This document shows, piece after piece, positions 1-6,656 of a DNA stretch of 7,500 nucleotides. A program made the position numbers and the translations under genes. The notes under the pieces are model-generated. The model searched no databases. It saw only the letters and a list, made by a program, of their open reading frames with translations, and was not told where the DNA came from. Every line of letters starts with the position of its first letter. Position 1 is the first letter of the stretch. Source of the DNA: Omnitrophica bacterium RBG_13_46_9 (GTDB lineage: Bacteria > Omnitrophota > Gorgyraeia > JABMRN01 > RBG-13-46-9); NCBI GenBank assembly GCA_001804045.1, contig MHFD01000021.1:11369-18868 (forward strand). The letters are read 5' to 3'.

Positions 1-43
1 GGGTTTGCAGGGTTTATCCCGGCCGATCGAGGGAATTCAATCA

Positions 44-1006
44 ATGAAAAAATTAATTTCTATATTATTCATATCATTATGTTGCTTTGTCTTTTGTTAT
101 GATGCAGCGGCGTTCTGGATATGGACGCCCAAAACAAAAAAACTCATTAATCCCAAACGCGCAATCAAGGATACGCCTGAGGAACAATTTAAATGGGCGA
201 TGAAACTGTTTGAGGAGAAAGACTATAAATGGGCAGCCGAAGAATTTATCAGCCTTGTGGAAAATTATAAGGATTCTGACCTGGCGCCGGAAGCGCAATA
301 CTACGCAGGCCGGGCGTATGAAGAAAGCGGGAAGTATTATTTTGCTTTCCAGAATTATCAAAAAGTCATAGAATCTTACCCCTTTACGGAAAAGATCGAT
401 GAGATTATAAAAAGAGAGTATGAGCTTGGGGAGGCTCTTTACAAGAGACACAGAGGAAAACTTATGGGCAAGGAGCTCATGACAGACCTGGATAGGGCTG
501 TGGAGATATTCCAGAGGGTCAGGGAGAACGCGCCTTTCGGGGAATACGCGGATAAAGCCCAGTTCATGATCGGGGAATGTTATAAAAAATCCGAGCAGTA
601 TAATGAAGCGATAGACGCATTTCAGAAGGTGGTAGATGAGTATCCGCAGAGAGAATCGGTCGATAAAGCGAAATACGAAGTAGCCCTATGCACGTATTTG
701 GCCAGTCTGAAATCGGATTACGATCAGGAGCTCACCGAGGAAGCGATCAAGCGATTTAAAAAATTTACGAAAAATCAGGAAGATCCCGCCGGCCCGGAAG
801 CGGCGGAGGCCGCGATCTTTTTGCTAGAGGATAAAAAGGCCGAGAGCCTTTTTAAGACAGCTAAATTTTATGAAAGGCAAAAACAATATAAAAGCGCGGT
901 TATATACTATCAAGAGATAATAGACAAGTACCCTAAAAGCGTTTTTAGCAAGTCTGCTTCTGAAAGATTGAAAGAGATCGATCCGCTTTTAAAAAAGGCA
1001 AAATGA
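44..1006 (+). CDS. bamD: BamD-like TPR outer-membrane assembly protein
   Basis: A 320-residue exported protein made of tetratricopeptide-type helical repeats. BamD-family proteins sit at the periplasmic face of the outer membrane and help BamA fold beta-barrel proteins. The N-terminus (KK, then a hydrophobic stretch to about residue 18, then an A-A-A motif at 21-23) is a signal peptide. Repeats with the Y..A...F...YP pattern lie at about residues 45-80, 85-115, 150-185, 190-220 and 270-305. The last one (K.AKFYERQKQYKSA) matches the conserved C-terminal BamD segment. The start at 44 is preferred over the in-frame ATG at 5 because it begins the signal peptide directly and has GAGGG 10 nt upstream. 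Unlike classical BamD it shows no lipobox: C13, C14 and C18 all lack a small residue at -1. The neighbouring lptE supports an outer-membrane role. It could instead be a generic periplasmic TPR protein. Confidence 0.75.
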   Translation: MKKLISILFISLCCFVFCYDAAAFWIWTPKTKKLINPKRAIKDTPEEQFKWAMKLFEEKDYKWAAEEFISLVENYKDSDLAPEAQYYAGRAYEESGKYYFAFQNYQKVIESYPFTEKIDEIIKREYELGEALYKRHRGKLMGKELMTDLDRAVEIFQRVRENAPFGEYADKAQFMIGECYKKSEQYNEAIDAFQKVVDEYPQRESVDKAKYEVALCTYLASLKSDYDQELTEEAIKRFKKFTKNQEDPAGPEAAEAAIFLLEDKKAESLFKTAKFYERQKQYKSAVIYYQEIIDKYPKSVFSKSASERLKEIDPLLKKAK

Positions 1007-1022
1007 GCGCCTTCGATTTTGC
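998..1022. other. Inverted repeat spanning the bamD-like stop codon
   Basis: GCAAAAT (998-1004) and ATTTTGC (1016-1022) form a perfect 7-bp inverted repeat around an 11-nt loop, overlapping the TGA stop. Read on the reverse strand, the stem is followed by CTTTTTT, which resembles a weak intrinsic terminator. On the forward strand the A-run comes first and no T-run follows. The stem is AT-rich, so the call is tentative. Confidence 0.25.
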
Positions 1023-1056
1023 GGATTGATACCCTGATCAAAAGGAGCGGTCTATC

Positions 1057-1136
1057 CAGGGCAGCGATCCGACACATTTCGTTTTATTGCCGTAGCCCTG
1101 TAGCCCTAGGCGGCCACCACGCGAAAGCGCGGTAGG
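1057..1136 (+). promoter_or_regulatory. Possible structured 5' leader of lptE
   Basis: Two pairings are visible upstream of lptE. CAGGGC (1057-1062) is complementary to GCCCTG (1095-1100). The segment 1114-1136 folds into a hairpin: CGC (1120-1122) pairs with GCG (1127-1129) around a GAAA tetraloop, an A-C mismatch follows, then ACC (1116-1118) pairs with GGT (1131-1133) and CC (1114-1115) with GG (1135-1136) past one bulged A. The hairpin ends 4 nt before the lptE GGAG. TAGCCCT also occurs twice in tandem (1093-1107). It does not match any riboswitch class whose consensus I can recall. A regulatory role is inference. Confidence 0.25.
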
Positions 1137-1140
1137 AAAC

Positions 1141-1144
1141 GGAG
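1141..1144 (+). promoter_or_regulatory. lptE ribosome binding site
   Basis: GGAG lies 7 nt before the ATG at 1152 and fixes the lptE start. It falls 4 nt downstream of the possible leader hairpin, so folding could affect its access to ribosomes. Confidence 0.6.
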
Positions 1145-1151
1145 TTAAACC

Positions 1152-1688
1152 ATGAAAAAGAACCTGTTTTTTATAACCCTTTCGCTTATTGTTTTATCAG
1201 GCTGTGGCTATACCACACGTTCGGCCGTGTCCTCAAGCGGTTCTTCCATATATGTCGAAAACTTCGTCAATAAAATCGATATAGCCAAGGAAACTTCTGA
1301 TGAGGCAGTATATTATGCCTATCGGCCCGGAATGGAGTCCGATATTACCCGACAGATCATTAATAGATTCATATATGACGGAAACTATCTGGTTACGGAT
1401 GCCAAAAACGCGCATTTTTTACTAAAAGGCCAGCTTGTGGAGTTTAAAAGAGAGCCGCTTCGCTATGACGCGAACGATAATGTCATAGAATATAGGCTGA
1501 GCTTAGTTACAAACATCGAACTGGATGACAACAGGCAGGGAAGCGTTGTTTGGCAGGAAAGTAATTTCGCGGGTGAAAGCACTTATCGCACAACGGACCA
1601 ATACGCCAAACCGGAGAATACCGCCATAAAAGAAGCCGTAGATGATTTAGCCCGCCGTATCGTAGAGCGTACCGTTGAAAACTGGTGA
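1152..1688 (+). CDS. lptE: LPS-assembly lipoprotein LptE
   Basis: A 178-residue lipoprotein. LptE plugs the LptD barrel in the outer membrane and helps deliver lipopolysaccharide to the cell surface. Residues 1-17 form a lipoprotein signal peptide, and the lipobox L-S-G-C puts the lipidated cysteine at 18. It is followed by the GYTTRS segment common in LptE-family proteins of non-enteric bacteria. The rest fits the family pattern: I.VENFVN near the start, a central segment in which a helix (DITRQIINRF) is followed by a strand where the residue pattern Y-L-V-T-D-A precedes FLLKGQLVEF, a strand region (YRLSLVTNIEL) and the terminal helix ending V-E-N-W. Size and order match the family. GGAG stands 7 nt upstream. 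It lies directly before holA, as in many bacteria. Primary sequence in this family is poorly conserved, so the call rests on the lipobox, the pattern and the gene context. Confidence 0.82.
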   Translation: MKKNLFFITLSLIVLSGCGYTTRSAVSSSGSSIYVENFVNKIDIAKETSDEAVYYAYRPGMESDITRQIINRFIYDGNYLVTDAKNAHFLLKGQLVEFKREPLRYDANDNVIEYRLSLVTNIELDDNRQGSVVWQESNFAGESTYRTTDQYAKPENTAIKEAVDDLARRIVERTVENW

Positions 1689-1821
1689 TGTGCGGATTGA
1701 CCGGATTAAGGGCTTTTTGATGATTGCCGGAGAGCTCTGTCCTTTCATTATATTGGGCCTTGCCCGCTTCGGGCTGGTCGGAAAGCGCCACGGTCATTGA
1801 TGCGCTATAACCATTATATAA
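1689..1821. other. Gap between lptE and holA
   Basis: No gene is recognised in these 133 bases. The only clear structure is a 5-bp hairpin, GCCCG (1762-1766) and CGGGC (1770-1774), with a 3-nt loop and no T-run after it. The last 16 bases before holA are AT-rich (TATAAC at 1806-1811, TATATA at 1815-1820) and contain no Shine-Dalgarno sequence. Confidence 0.5.
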
Positions 1822-2748
1822 ATGAATTATTTATTAATAGGACAAGAGGAGTATCTAAGGCGCCAATTCCTAGAAAAGTTGAGAAGTTCTATTATAAATA
1901 GCGGTACCGCACAGCCGGATTTTGAAATTTTTCATACAGACTGCCTTACCGATATCCTGAATTCCTGCAATACCCTGCCTTTTATCTCCAAAGAGAAGCT
2001 TGTCGTGATAAAAGATATCGACAGATTTTCATCTAAAGAGAAAGACTCGATATTGAAATATCTGAGATCCCCGCGGGAGACGACGACTTTGGTTCTGGAA
2101 AGCCCGTCGGGCAGCTTCAATAAATTCCTGGAAGATGTTTCTAAGCTTACGAAGGTCGTAAGATGCGACAGGCTTAAGGGCGGTGAGCTTGGCCTCTGGA
2201 TAAGGAGGCAATTTGCCGTCAGGAAAAAGAATATCTCCCAATGCGGCGCAGACCTTATAGAAGAACTGATCGGAAATGACCTTCTATCATTGGAGAATGA
2301 GATAGAGAAGATACTGTCTTTTATCGGAGACGCCGACGAAGTTACAGAACGTCAAATAGAAACTGTCCTTGGAAAGGTTTCTTATAGAACGTCATTTGAG
2401 CTTGTGGGCTTTATCTTGGATAAGAAGACCGATAAGCTTTTAGCCTCTATCGACGATTTATTGGTCAGAGAGAAACCCCATCAAATACTTAATCTTATAG
2501 CATGGCAATTCAGGAGTTTTATAAAGATAAAAGATTTGCCAAGAGGCCTTTCAGCCGAAGAGGCCGCAGATAGGCTGGGTATAAACAGTTATTTTGCCAG
2601 GAAACTCATAGAGCAGAGCAAGCGCTTTATCCGATCAGATTTGGAAAGAAATCTCGAGATCATCCTGGAAGCGGATTTTGCCGTCAAAACTGGAAAAGCT
2701 GACCCCAGGCATGCCGTAGAAGAGGCGTTAGTGAGGCTGCTGCTCTGA
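1822..2748 (+). CDS. holA: DNA polymerase III subunit delta
   Basis: A 308-residue clamp-loader subunit. Delta binds and opens the beta sliding clamp so it can be loaded on DNA during replication. The N-terminus MNYLLIGQEEYL matches the degenerate nucleotide-binding fold opening of delta (hydrophobic strand, G-E/Q-E, then YL), with no working Walker A motif, as usual. At about residues 50-75 the segment LPFISKEKLVVIKDID corresponds to the family's clamp-interacting LPFFSDKRLVVVRN region. Residues about 120-210 form the lid helices (LGLWIRRQF, LLSLENEIEKI), and 210-308 form the C-terminal helical domain (LLVREKPHQILNLIAWQFRSF, ending in A.KTGKADPRHAVEEALVRLL). Length is typical (about 330). 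The ATG at 1822 begins the conserved fold, yet no Shine-Dalgarno is visible. It sits between lptE and a convergent rpsT, a conserved arrangement. Confidence 0.9.
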   Translation: MNYLLIGQEEYLRRQFLEKLRSSIINSGTAQPDFEIFHTDCLTDILNSCNTLPFISKEKLVVIKDIDRFSSKEKDSILKYLRSPRETTTLVLESPSGSFNKFLEDVSKLTKVVRCDRLKGGELGLWIRRQFAVRKKNISQCGADLIEELIGNDLLSLENEIEKILSFIGDADEVTERQIETVLGKVSYRTSFELVGFILDKKTDKLLASIDDLLVREKPHQILNLIAWQFRSFIKIKDLPRGLSAEEAADRLGINSYFARKLIEQSKRFIRSDLERNLEIILEADFAVKTGKADPRHAVEEALVRLLL

Positions 2749-2911
2749 ATTGTTTCGGTCCGGTCCCTCTTTAAGCATACGCCGTATTTGACGTTAGCGT
2801 GTAAGGTTTCACCGCAGGGCAAAGATTTATTCTCAATGACAATATTTAGGTGCTTGCCGGATCGGAGCGGGGCTTTGCAGGCGACGGATGATTAGGCGCT
2901 TGAGGAATCCC
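2749..2911. other. Convergent gap between holA and rpsT
   Basis: This 163-base stretch separates the 3' ends of holA and rpsT. A terminator would be expected, but I see no GC-rich stem with a T-run on either strand. Small structures are ATACG-C-CGTAT (2777-2787) and a distant pair GCAAAG (2819-2824) with CTTTGC (2873-2878). No gene is recognised. Confidence 0.5.
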
Positions 2912-3187
2912 TTATTTTTTTGCGCCCATGGCTTGGTGCATCTTTTTAGAAAGGCGAGAGATTTTCCGGGAGGTCACATTCTTGTGAATAATGCCTTTTG
3001 CGCTTGCTTTACCCATTTTAGAGGCGACTGTCTTAAGGAGCTCTTTGGCCTGGTCAAATTTTTTCTCCGACAAAAGGAAATCATATTTTTTTATCAGCGT
3101 CTTTACCTCGGAAGTGATCCTGGTATTCCTGAAGTGCCTTTTTTTGGATTTCCTCAGTTCTTTATATGCAGATCTTTTTTGCGGCAT
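2912..3187 (-). CDS. rpsT: 30S ribosomal protein S20
   Basis: A 91-residue, strongly basic protein of the small ribosomal subunit that binds 16S rRNA early in assembly. It starts MPQKRSAYKELRKSKKRH, carries the R-N-T-R-I-T-S segment near residues 21-27, and later the patterns AKELLKTVASKMGKASAKGIIHKN and RKISRLSKKMHQ that mark S20. The start at 3187 is chosen because AAAGGA stands 6 nt upstream and the family usually begins MP or MA followed by a basic stretch. An in-frame ATG at 3205 would add MKKGQK, which is simply the translated ribosome binding site. The gene is transcribed opposite to all its neighbours from its own promoter in the gap before murJ. An rpsT next to holA on one side and murJ on the other is seen in several bacterial groups. 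Confidence 0.95.
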   Translation of the reverse strand: MPQKRSAYKELRKSKKRHFRNTRITSEVKTLIKKYDFLLSEKKFDQAKELLKTVASKMGKASAKGIIHKNVTSRKISRLSKKMHQAMGAKK

Positions 3188-3259
3188 TTTTTGTCCTTTT
3201 TTCATACTGAAGATGACAGCGTATATCGGCTAACCCAGCGTTTTCACAGACGATCGCGG

Positions 3260-3288
3260 ATAATAAAAACCGAGATCATCTGTTCCAA
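3260..3288 (-). promoter_or_regulatory. Sigma-70-type promoter of rpsT
   Basis: On the reverse strand a -35 element TTGGAA (3283-3288) and a -10 element TATTAT (3260-3265) are separated by exactly 17 nt. Transcription would start near 3253, giving a leader of about 66 nt before the rpsT ATG at 3187. Spacing and direction fit rpsT well. This is a sequence match only. Confidence 0.6.
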
Positions 3289-3344
3289 TACGCAGTCATG
3301 CGTGCTTGTAAATGGTCAAGATAAAATAACACAGGAACGGACAT

Positions 3345-4925
3345 TTGTCAAATAAAAGATTAATTAAATCTACAGGCGTAATAGGCTTCGCTACTTCTTG
3401 CAGCAGGATCGTCGGCTTTGTAAGAGACATACTGATAGCAAATTTTTTTGGGACTGCCGTAGCAGCACAGGCATTTGTGGTATCGTTCAGGATACCCAAT
3501 CTACTCAGAGACCTCATAGGGGAAGGCGCGGCAAACGCAGCATTTGTGCCGGTTTTGACGGAATACCATGCCACCTGCGAAAAACAGGAATTCTGGGAAC
3601 TGGTAAGAAATGTTTTGTACGTCCTAGTTATATCCCTGTCTTTTATCTCATTTTGCGGAATCCTGCTTGCCCCCGTCATAGTAAGATTAATAGCGCCAGG
3701 TTTTGTGGAAGACCCGCAAAAACTCGCCTTGACCATAAATCTTACCCGTATTGTATTTCCCTTTATCTTTCTCATCGGGATTGTGGCTTATGGAACGAGC
3801 ACTTTAAATTCCCTTAACCATTTCGCCGCTCCCGCATTCGGCCCTGTTTTATTGAATATTTCCATGATATTTTTTCTTATCTTTGCATGTCCCGTGATTG
3901 GGGTTACGGGCCTTGCTATAGGTGTTTTGGTTGGCGGAGCGCTGCAGATAGCCCTGATAGAATTTGTGCTTTACAGAAAAGGATTTCGGATGATTTTAGG
4001 TTCCGGTCATCGGCTAAAAAAGGAAATAGTATTTACCCACCCGGCCATCAAGAAAATATGGAAACTCCTTGTGCCGCGTTTCTTCGGTTCCGCCGTATAT
4101 CAATTAAGCGTTATCGTGGATAATATCTTCTCCAGCTTTGAATACATCGTAGGCACGGGGGCTCCCGCCGCCTTGTGGTATTCATATCGGCTGTTTCACC
4201 TTCCTTTCGCGGTGTTCGGAATTGCCCTGGCCACGGCTACTCTTCCCAGGATGAGCCAGGAAGCTGTCCGTAAAGACATATCCGCCTTAAAAGATACGAT
4301 TAATTTTTCGATAAGAAACATTTTTTTGATTCTCATTCCTGCGGGCGCCGGCCTCGCCACTCTCGGAAGACCGATTATACGGATACTTTTCGAAAGGGGG
4401 GAATTCACGCCATACTCAACATTTATCACGGATAACGCCCTTTTCTTTTACTCCTTCGGACTTTTTGCTTGCGGCGGCGTGAAAATACTGATAAATTCTT
4501 TCTTTTCTCTGGGCGATACGCGCACCCCCGTGAAGGTAGCCAGCGCCTCGCTTCTTATAAACCTTGTGCTGAATTTTGCGCTGATGTGGCCTCTCAAGGT
4601 AGGAGGGCTGGCTCTTGCGACTTCGATTGCGGCGATTTTTAATTTTATGGCTTTATACATATTGCTGGTGAGGAGAATAGGGGACGTGGGCACAAGCAGG
4701 ATATTGAATTTACTCGGCCGCATTTTGATAGCCACCGCGATTATGAGCGCTTTTTCTTTTGTCGCGGGCAGATTTCTGGATAGTCTAAACAAAGGGGTTT
4801 TCGTAGATATCGTTGGCATTTCAGCCATCATGCTTTTTAGCATTATTATTTATGTTTTTTCAAGCTTAGCCCTTGGCATCGATGAGATGAAATGGGTGGT
4901 GAGATGGGCATTGAGAAAAGATTAG
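3345..4925 (+). CDS. murJ: Lipid II flippase MurJ
   Basis: A 526-residue polytopic membrane protein of the MurJ/MviN family, which moves lipid II across the inner membrane for peptidoglycan synthesis. Length and hydrophobic profile fit the usual 14 transmembrane helices. The conserved N-terminal block is present: SRIVGFVRD with R21 and R27, then RIPNLLRDLIGEGA with R55, corresponding to the essential cavity arginines of E. coli MurJ (R18, R24, R52). A later block YSYRLFHLPFAVFGIALATATLP supplies the equivalent of R270. The family's acidic residue in the DAF motif (E. coli D39) is Q42 here. Translation starts at TTG: an in-frame stop lies at 3327-3329, no ATG is available before the conserved block, and AGGA (3333-3336) stands 8 nt upstream. 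The 3' end overlaps uvrC by 34 nt, so the two are probably translated together. Confidence 0.95.
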   Translation: MSNKRLIKSTGVIGFATSCSRIVGFVRDILIANFFGTAVAAQAFVVSFRIPNLLRDLIGEGAANAAFVPVLTEYHATCEKQEFWELVRNVLYVLVISLSFISFCGILLAPVIVRLIAPGFVEDPQKLALTINLTRIVFPFIFLIGIVAYGTSTLNSLNHFAAPAFGPVLLNISMIFFLIFACPVIGVTGLAIGVLVGGALQIALIEFVLYRKGFRMILGSGHRLKKEIVFTHPAIKKIWKLLVPRFFGSAVYQLSVIVDNIFSSFEYIVGTGAPAALWYSYRLFHLPFAVFGIALATATLPRMSQEAVRKDISALKDTINFSIRNIFLILIPAGAGLATLGRPIIRILFERGEFTPYSTFITDNALFFYSFGLFACGGVKILINSFFSLGDTRTPVKVASASLLINLVLNFALMWPLKVGGLALATSIAAIFNFMALYILLVRRIGDVGTSRILNLLGRILIATAIMSAFSFVAGRFLDSLNKGVFVDIVGISAIMLFSIIIYVFSSLALGIDEMKWVVRWALRKD

Positions 4926-6328
4926 GTAAAGTACCGAACTCGGCTGGAGTCTATCTCTTTTTCGGGGAAGATAAAAAGGTTCTTTATATAGGAAAGGCCT
5001 CTAACCTGAGAAAGAGGGTAAGCAGTTATTTCCGAAAAGGATACCATCCCCCGCGGATAAAGGCCCTGATTTCGCAGATAAAAGACCTGGATTATATTCC
5101 GGCCGCTTCCAGCGCCGAAGCCCTGATTTACGAAGCCGGTCTTATTAAAGAAAAAAAGCCTAAATATAATGTCGAATTAAAAGATGACAAATCCTATCCG
5201 TTTCTGAAATTGACCGTAAACGAAACCTTTCCGAGGCTTTTTATAACAAGAGTCAAAAAGGATGACGGCGCCGTATATTACGGCCCTTATACGAGCACCA
5301 AGCTTCTGAGAAAGGCGCTTTCCGTGATAAACGACATATTTCTTCTTAGGTCATGCAGGAATTTGCCGAAGAAGGCGTGCCTGAAGGCGCAGATAAAACA
5401 ATGTGTCGCTCCGTGTAGCGGCAGCATTACAGAGGGAGAATATAAAAAGGTAGTCGATGAGATAGAGCTCTTTTTGAAAGGCAGAAAAACAGATTTGCTG
5501 AATAAGCTTTCGGAGGACATGAGAGATGCATCCAAAATGGCAGAGTACGAGAAGGCGATCACCCTAAGGGATAAAATAGAAGCGCTGAGCGCTATGTGGA
5601 AAGGCCGTAAGCCGCCGTCGCCTTTAGATAAAGAGATAAGTCACCTAAGAGACGTCTTGGGTATTGCGGTCATGCCCGCGCGCATCGAAGCCTTTGATAT
5701 ATCCGATATACACGGAAAGGAAGCGGTCGGCTCCATGGTAAGCTTTTTCAGCGGGAAACCGCAGAAAGATGAATATAGAAGATTCAAAATAAAGAATATA
5801 TCCGGGATCGATGATTACGGCATGATAAGGGAAGTAATGAGAAGAAGGTATACGCGCTTGCTTAAGGAGAGAGAGTGGCTGCCGGACCTCATTTTAATAG
5901 ACGGAGGAAAAGGGCACCTTAATGTGGCGAAGGATGAGCTGCGTAGAATAGAGGGCATGGCGAAAATACCGGTTATAAGCATAGCAAAGCATAAGGAATA
6001 CATATATACAGAAGGTAATACCGGGCCATTGATATTGCAGCGTCGTTCGCCGGCCCTTAAATTGATCATGAGGATCAGGGATGAGGCGCACAGGTTCGCG
6101 ATCTCCTATCATAAATATCTGAGAGGAAAGCAACTTTTACGTTCCCTTCTCGATGGTATTGAGGGGGTGGGCGAAAAGAGGAAGAAGATCCTTATAAACC
6201 ACTTTGGCTGCGTGGAGCATATAAAAAAGGCTGACGGCGATCAGCTAAGAAGCGTGAAAGGAATAGATGATAAGACCGCAAAGAAGATCTTACGGTATTT
6301 TTCAGCCCCGCCCGCCAAAAACGGGTAG
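4892..6328 (+). CDS. uvrC: UvrABC excinuclease subunit C, compact form
   Basis: UvrC makes both incisions around a DNA lesion in nucleotide excision repair. Numbered from 4892 (478 residues): the GIY-YIG nuclease has GVY at 19-21, YIG at 32-34, R42 and catalytic E81. Four cysteines, C155, C163, C171 and C175, match the family's 4Fe-4S ligands. The UVR motif for UvrB binding is near 217-237 (EYEKAITLRDKIEAL). The RNase H-type nuclease follows with D269 (FDIS), the D of LILIDGGKG and the H of AISYHKYLRGK, then tandem helix-hairpin-helix motifs (IEGVGEKR, VKGIDDKT). UVR and D269 are only about 30 residues apart, against about 160 in E. coli UvrC (610 residues), so the middle domain is missing with no sign of a broken frame. 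An alternative start at 4904 has GGTGGTGA just upstream and may be the real one. The gene overlaps murJ and is followed after 1 nt by ogt. Confidence 0.93.
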   Translation: MGGEMGIEKRLGKVPNSAGVYLFFGEDKKVLYIGKASNLRKRVSSYFRKGYHPPRIKALISQIKDLDYIPAASSAEALIYEAGLIKEKKPKYNVELKDDKSYPFLKLTVNETFPRLFITRVKKDDGAVYYGPYTSTKLLRKALSVINDIFLLRSCRNLPKKACLKAQIKQCVAPCSGSITEGEYKKVVDEIELFLKGRKTDLLNKLSEDMRDASKMAEYEKAITLRDKIEALSAMWKGRKPPSPLDKEISHLRDVLGIAVMPARIEAFDISDIHGKEAVGSMVSFFSGKPQKDEYRRFKIKNISGIDDYGMIREVMRRRYTRLLKEREWLPDLILIDGGKGHLNVAKDELRRIEGMAKIPVISIAKHKEYIYTEGNTGPLILQRRSPALKLIMRIRDEAHRFAISYHKYLRGKQLLRSLLDGIEGVGEKRKKILINHFGCVEHIKKADGDQLRSVKGIDDKTAKKILRYFSAPPAKNG

Positions 6329-6329
6329 G

Positions 6330-6620
6330 ATGGTCCCGCCGGCGTCTGAGTATAAAAATTTAACACCTTTTCAAAGACGCGTTTATGAAACGGTTCTGCT
6401 TATCCGTCCGGGCGAGGTCCGTTCGTATAAATGGGTCGCAAAGAAGGCCGGTTTCCCCGGAGCGCATCGAGCTGTGGGCCAGGCCCTTAAGAGGAATCCC
6501 TATATAGGGATAGTGCCATGCCACAGGGTCATAAAAAACGACGGCTCGTTAGGCGGCTTTGCGAAGGGGGAAGGGGCGAAGAGGAAGCTTTTGAAAAGAG
6601 AAGGAGTTGACGTTAAGTAA
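6330..6620 (+). CDS. ogt: Alkylated-DNA cysteine alkyltransferase, C-terminal domain only
   Basis: A 96-residue protein consisting only of the DNA-binding and active-site domain of O6-alkylguanine-DNA alkyltransferases, which move the alkyl group from guanine O6 to their own cysteine. Seen in order: FQRRVYETVLLIRPGEV (14-30), Y33 in RSY (the residue that helps flip the base), R47 in HRAVGQAL (arginine finger), N56-P57, the P63-C64-H65-R66 active site with the cysteine kept, GGFAKG (75-80), and E91 near the C-terminus. The N-terminal domain of Ogt and Ada is absent, giving a size like alkyltransferase-like (ATL) proteins, but ATLs replace the cysteine, usually with tryptophan. The ATG at 6330 lies 1 nt after the uvrC stop and has no good Shine-Dalgarno, which suggests coupled translation. 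An in-frame ATG at 6267 inside uvrC is less likely. Activity without the N-terminal domain is plausible but not shown by sequence. Confidence 0.88.
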   Translation: MVPPASEYKNLTPFQRRVYETVLLIRPGEVRSYKWVAKKAGFPGAHRAVGQALKRNPYIGIVPCHRVIKNDGSLGGFAKGEGAKRKLLKREGVDVK

Positions 6621-6635
6621 CGCGTAGAGTATAAT
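6607..6635 (+). promoter_or_regulatory. Near-consensus sigma-70 promoter for prfB
   Basis: TTGACG (6607-6612) and TATAAT (6630-6635) are separated by exactly 17 nt: five of six consensus bases at -35 and all six at -10. The -35 lies in the last codons of ogt. Transcription should begin near 6642-6643, only about 15 nt before the prfB ATG and right at its ribosome binding site. Confidence 0.75.
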
Positions 6636-6642
6636 GAAATCC

Positions 6643-6646
6643 GAGG
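6643..6646 (+). promoter_or_regulatory. prfB ribosome binding site
   Basis: GAGG stands 10 nt before the ATG at 6657. If the predicted promoter is used, this site lies at the extreme 5' end of the mRNA, so its strength there is uncertain. On read-through transcripts from murJ-uvrC-ogt it would be internal. Confidence 0.5.
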
Positions 6647-6656
6647 TATAGAACAT

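Noticed and set aside
1020..1700. TGCGGATTGA occurs after both the bamD-like gene (1020-1029) and lptE (1691-1700), suggesting a shared element.
   Set aside because: Shared 10-mers are expected by chance many times in 7.5 kb, and the flanking bases differ.
1762..1774. GCCCG-CTT-CGGGC hairpin as a terminator of lptE.
   Set aside because: Only five pairs, no T-run follows, and it lies 70 bases past the stop.
2589..2822. Reverse-strand frame starting in the holA-rpsT gap and running into holA.
   Set aside because: It mostly shadows holA, shows no family pattern I recognise, and has no clear ribosome binding site.
3291..3327. Forward promoter for murJ in the divergent gap (TTGTAA, TAAAAT, and the small CGCA-TGCG hairpin).
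   Set aside because: The hexamers are only 10 nt apart and no other pair has acceptable spacing, so no murJ promoter can be supported.
2888..3355. Long forward-strand open frame of 155 codons.
   Set aside because: It is antisense to rpsT. Its phenylalanine-rich translation reflects the lysine-rich S20 gene on the other strand.
6634..6651. Five-codon mini-ORF (ATGAAATCCGAGGTATAG) before prfB, a possible attenuating upstream peptide.
   Set aside because: Its ATG overlaps the -10 hexamer, so transcripts from the predicted promoter would not contain it, and it has no ribosome binding site.
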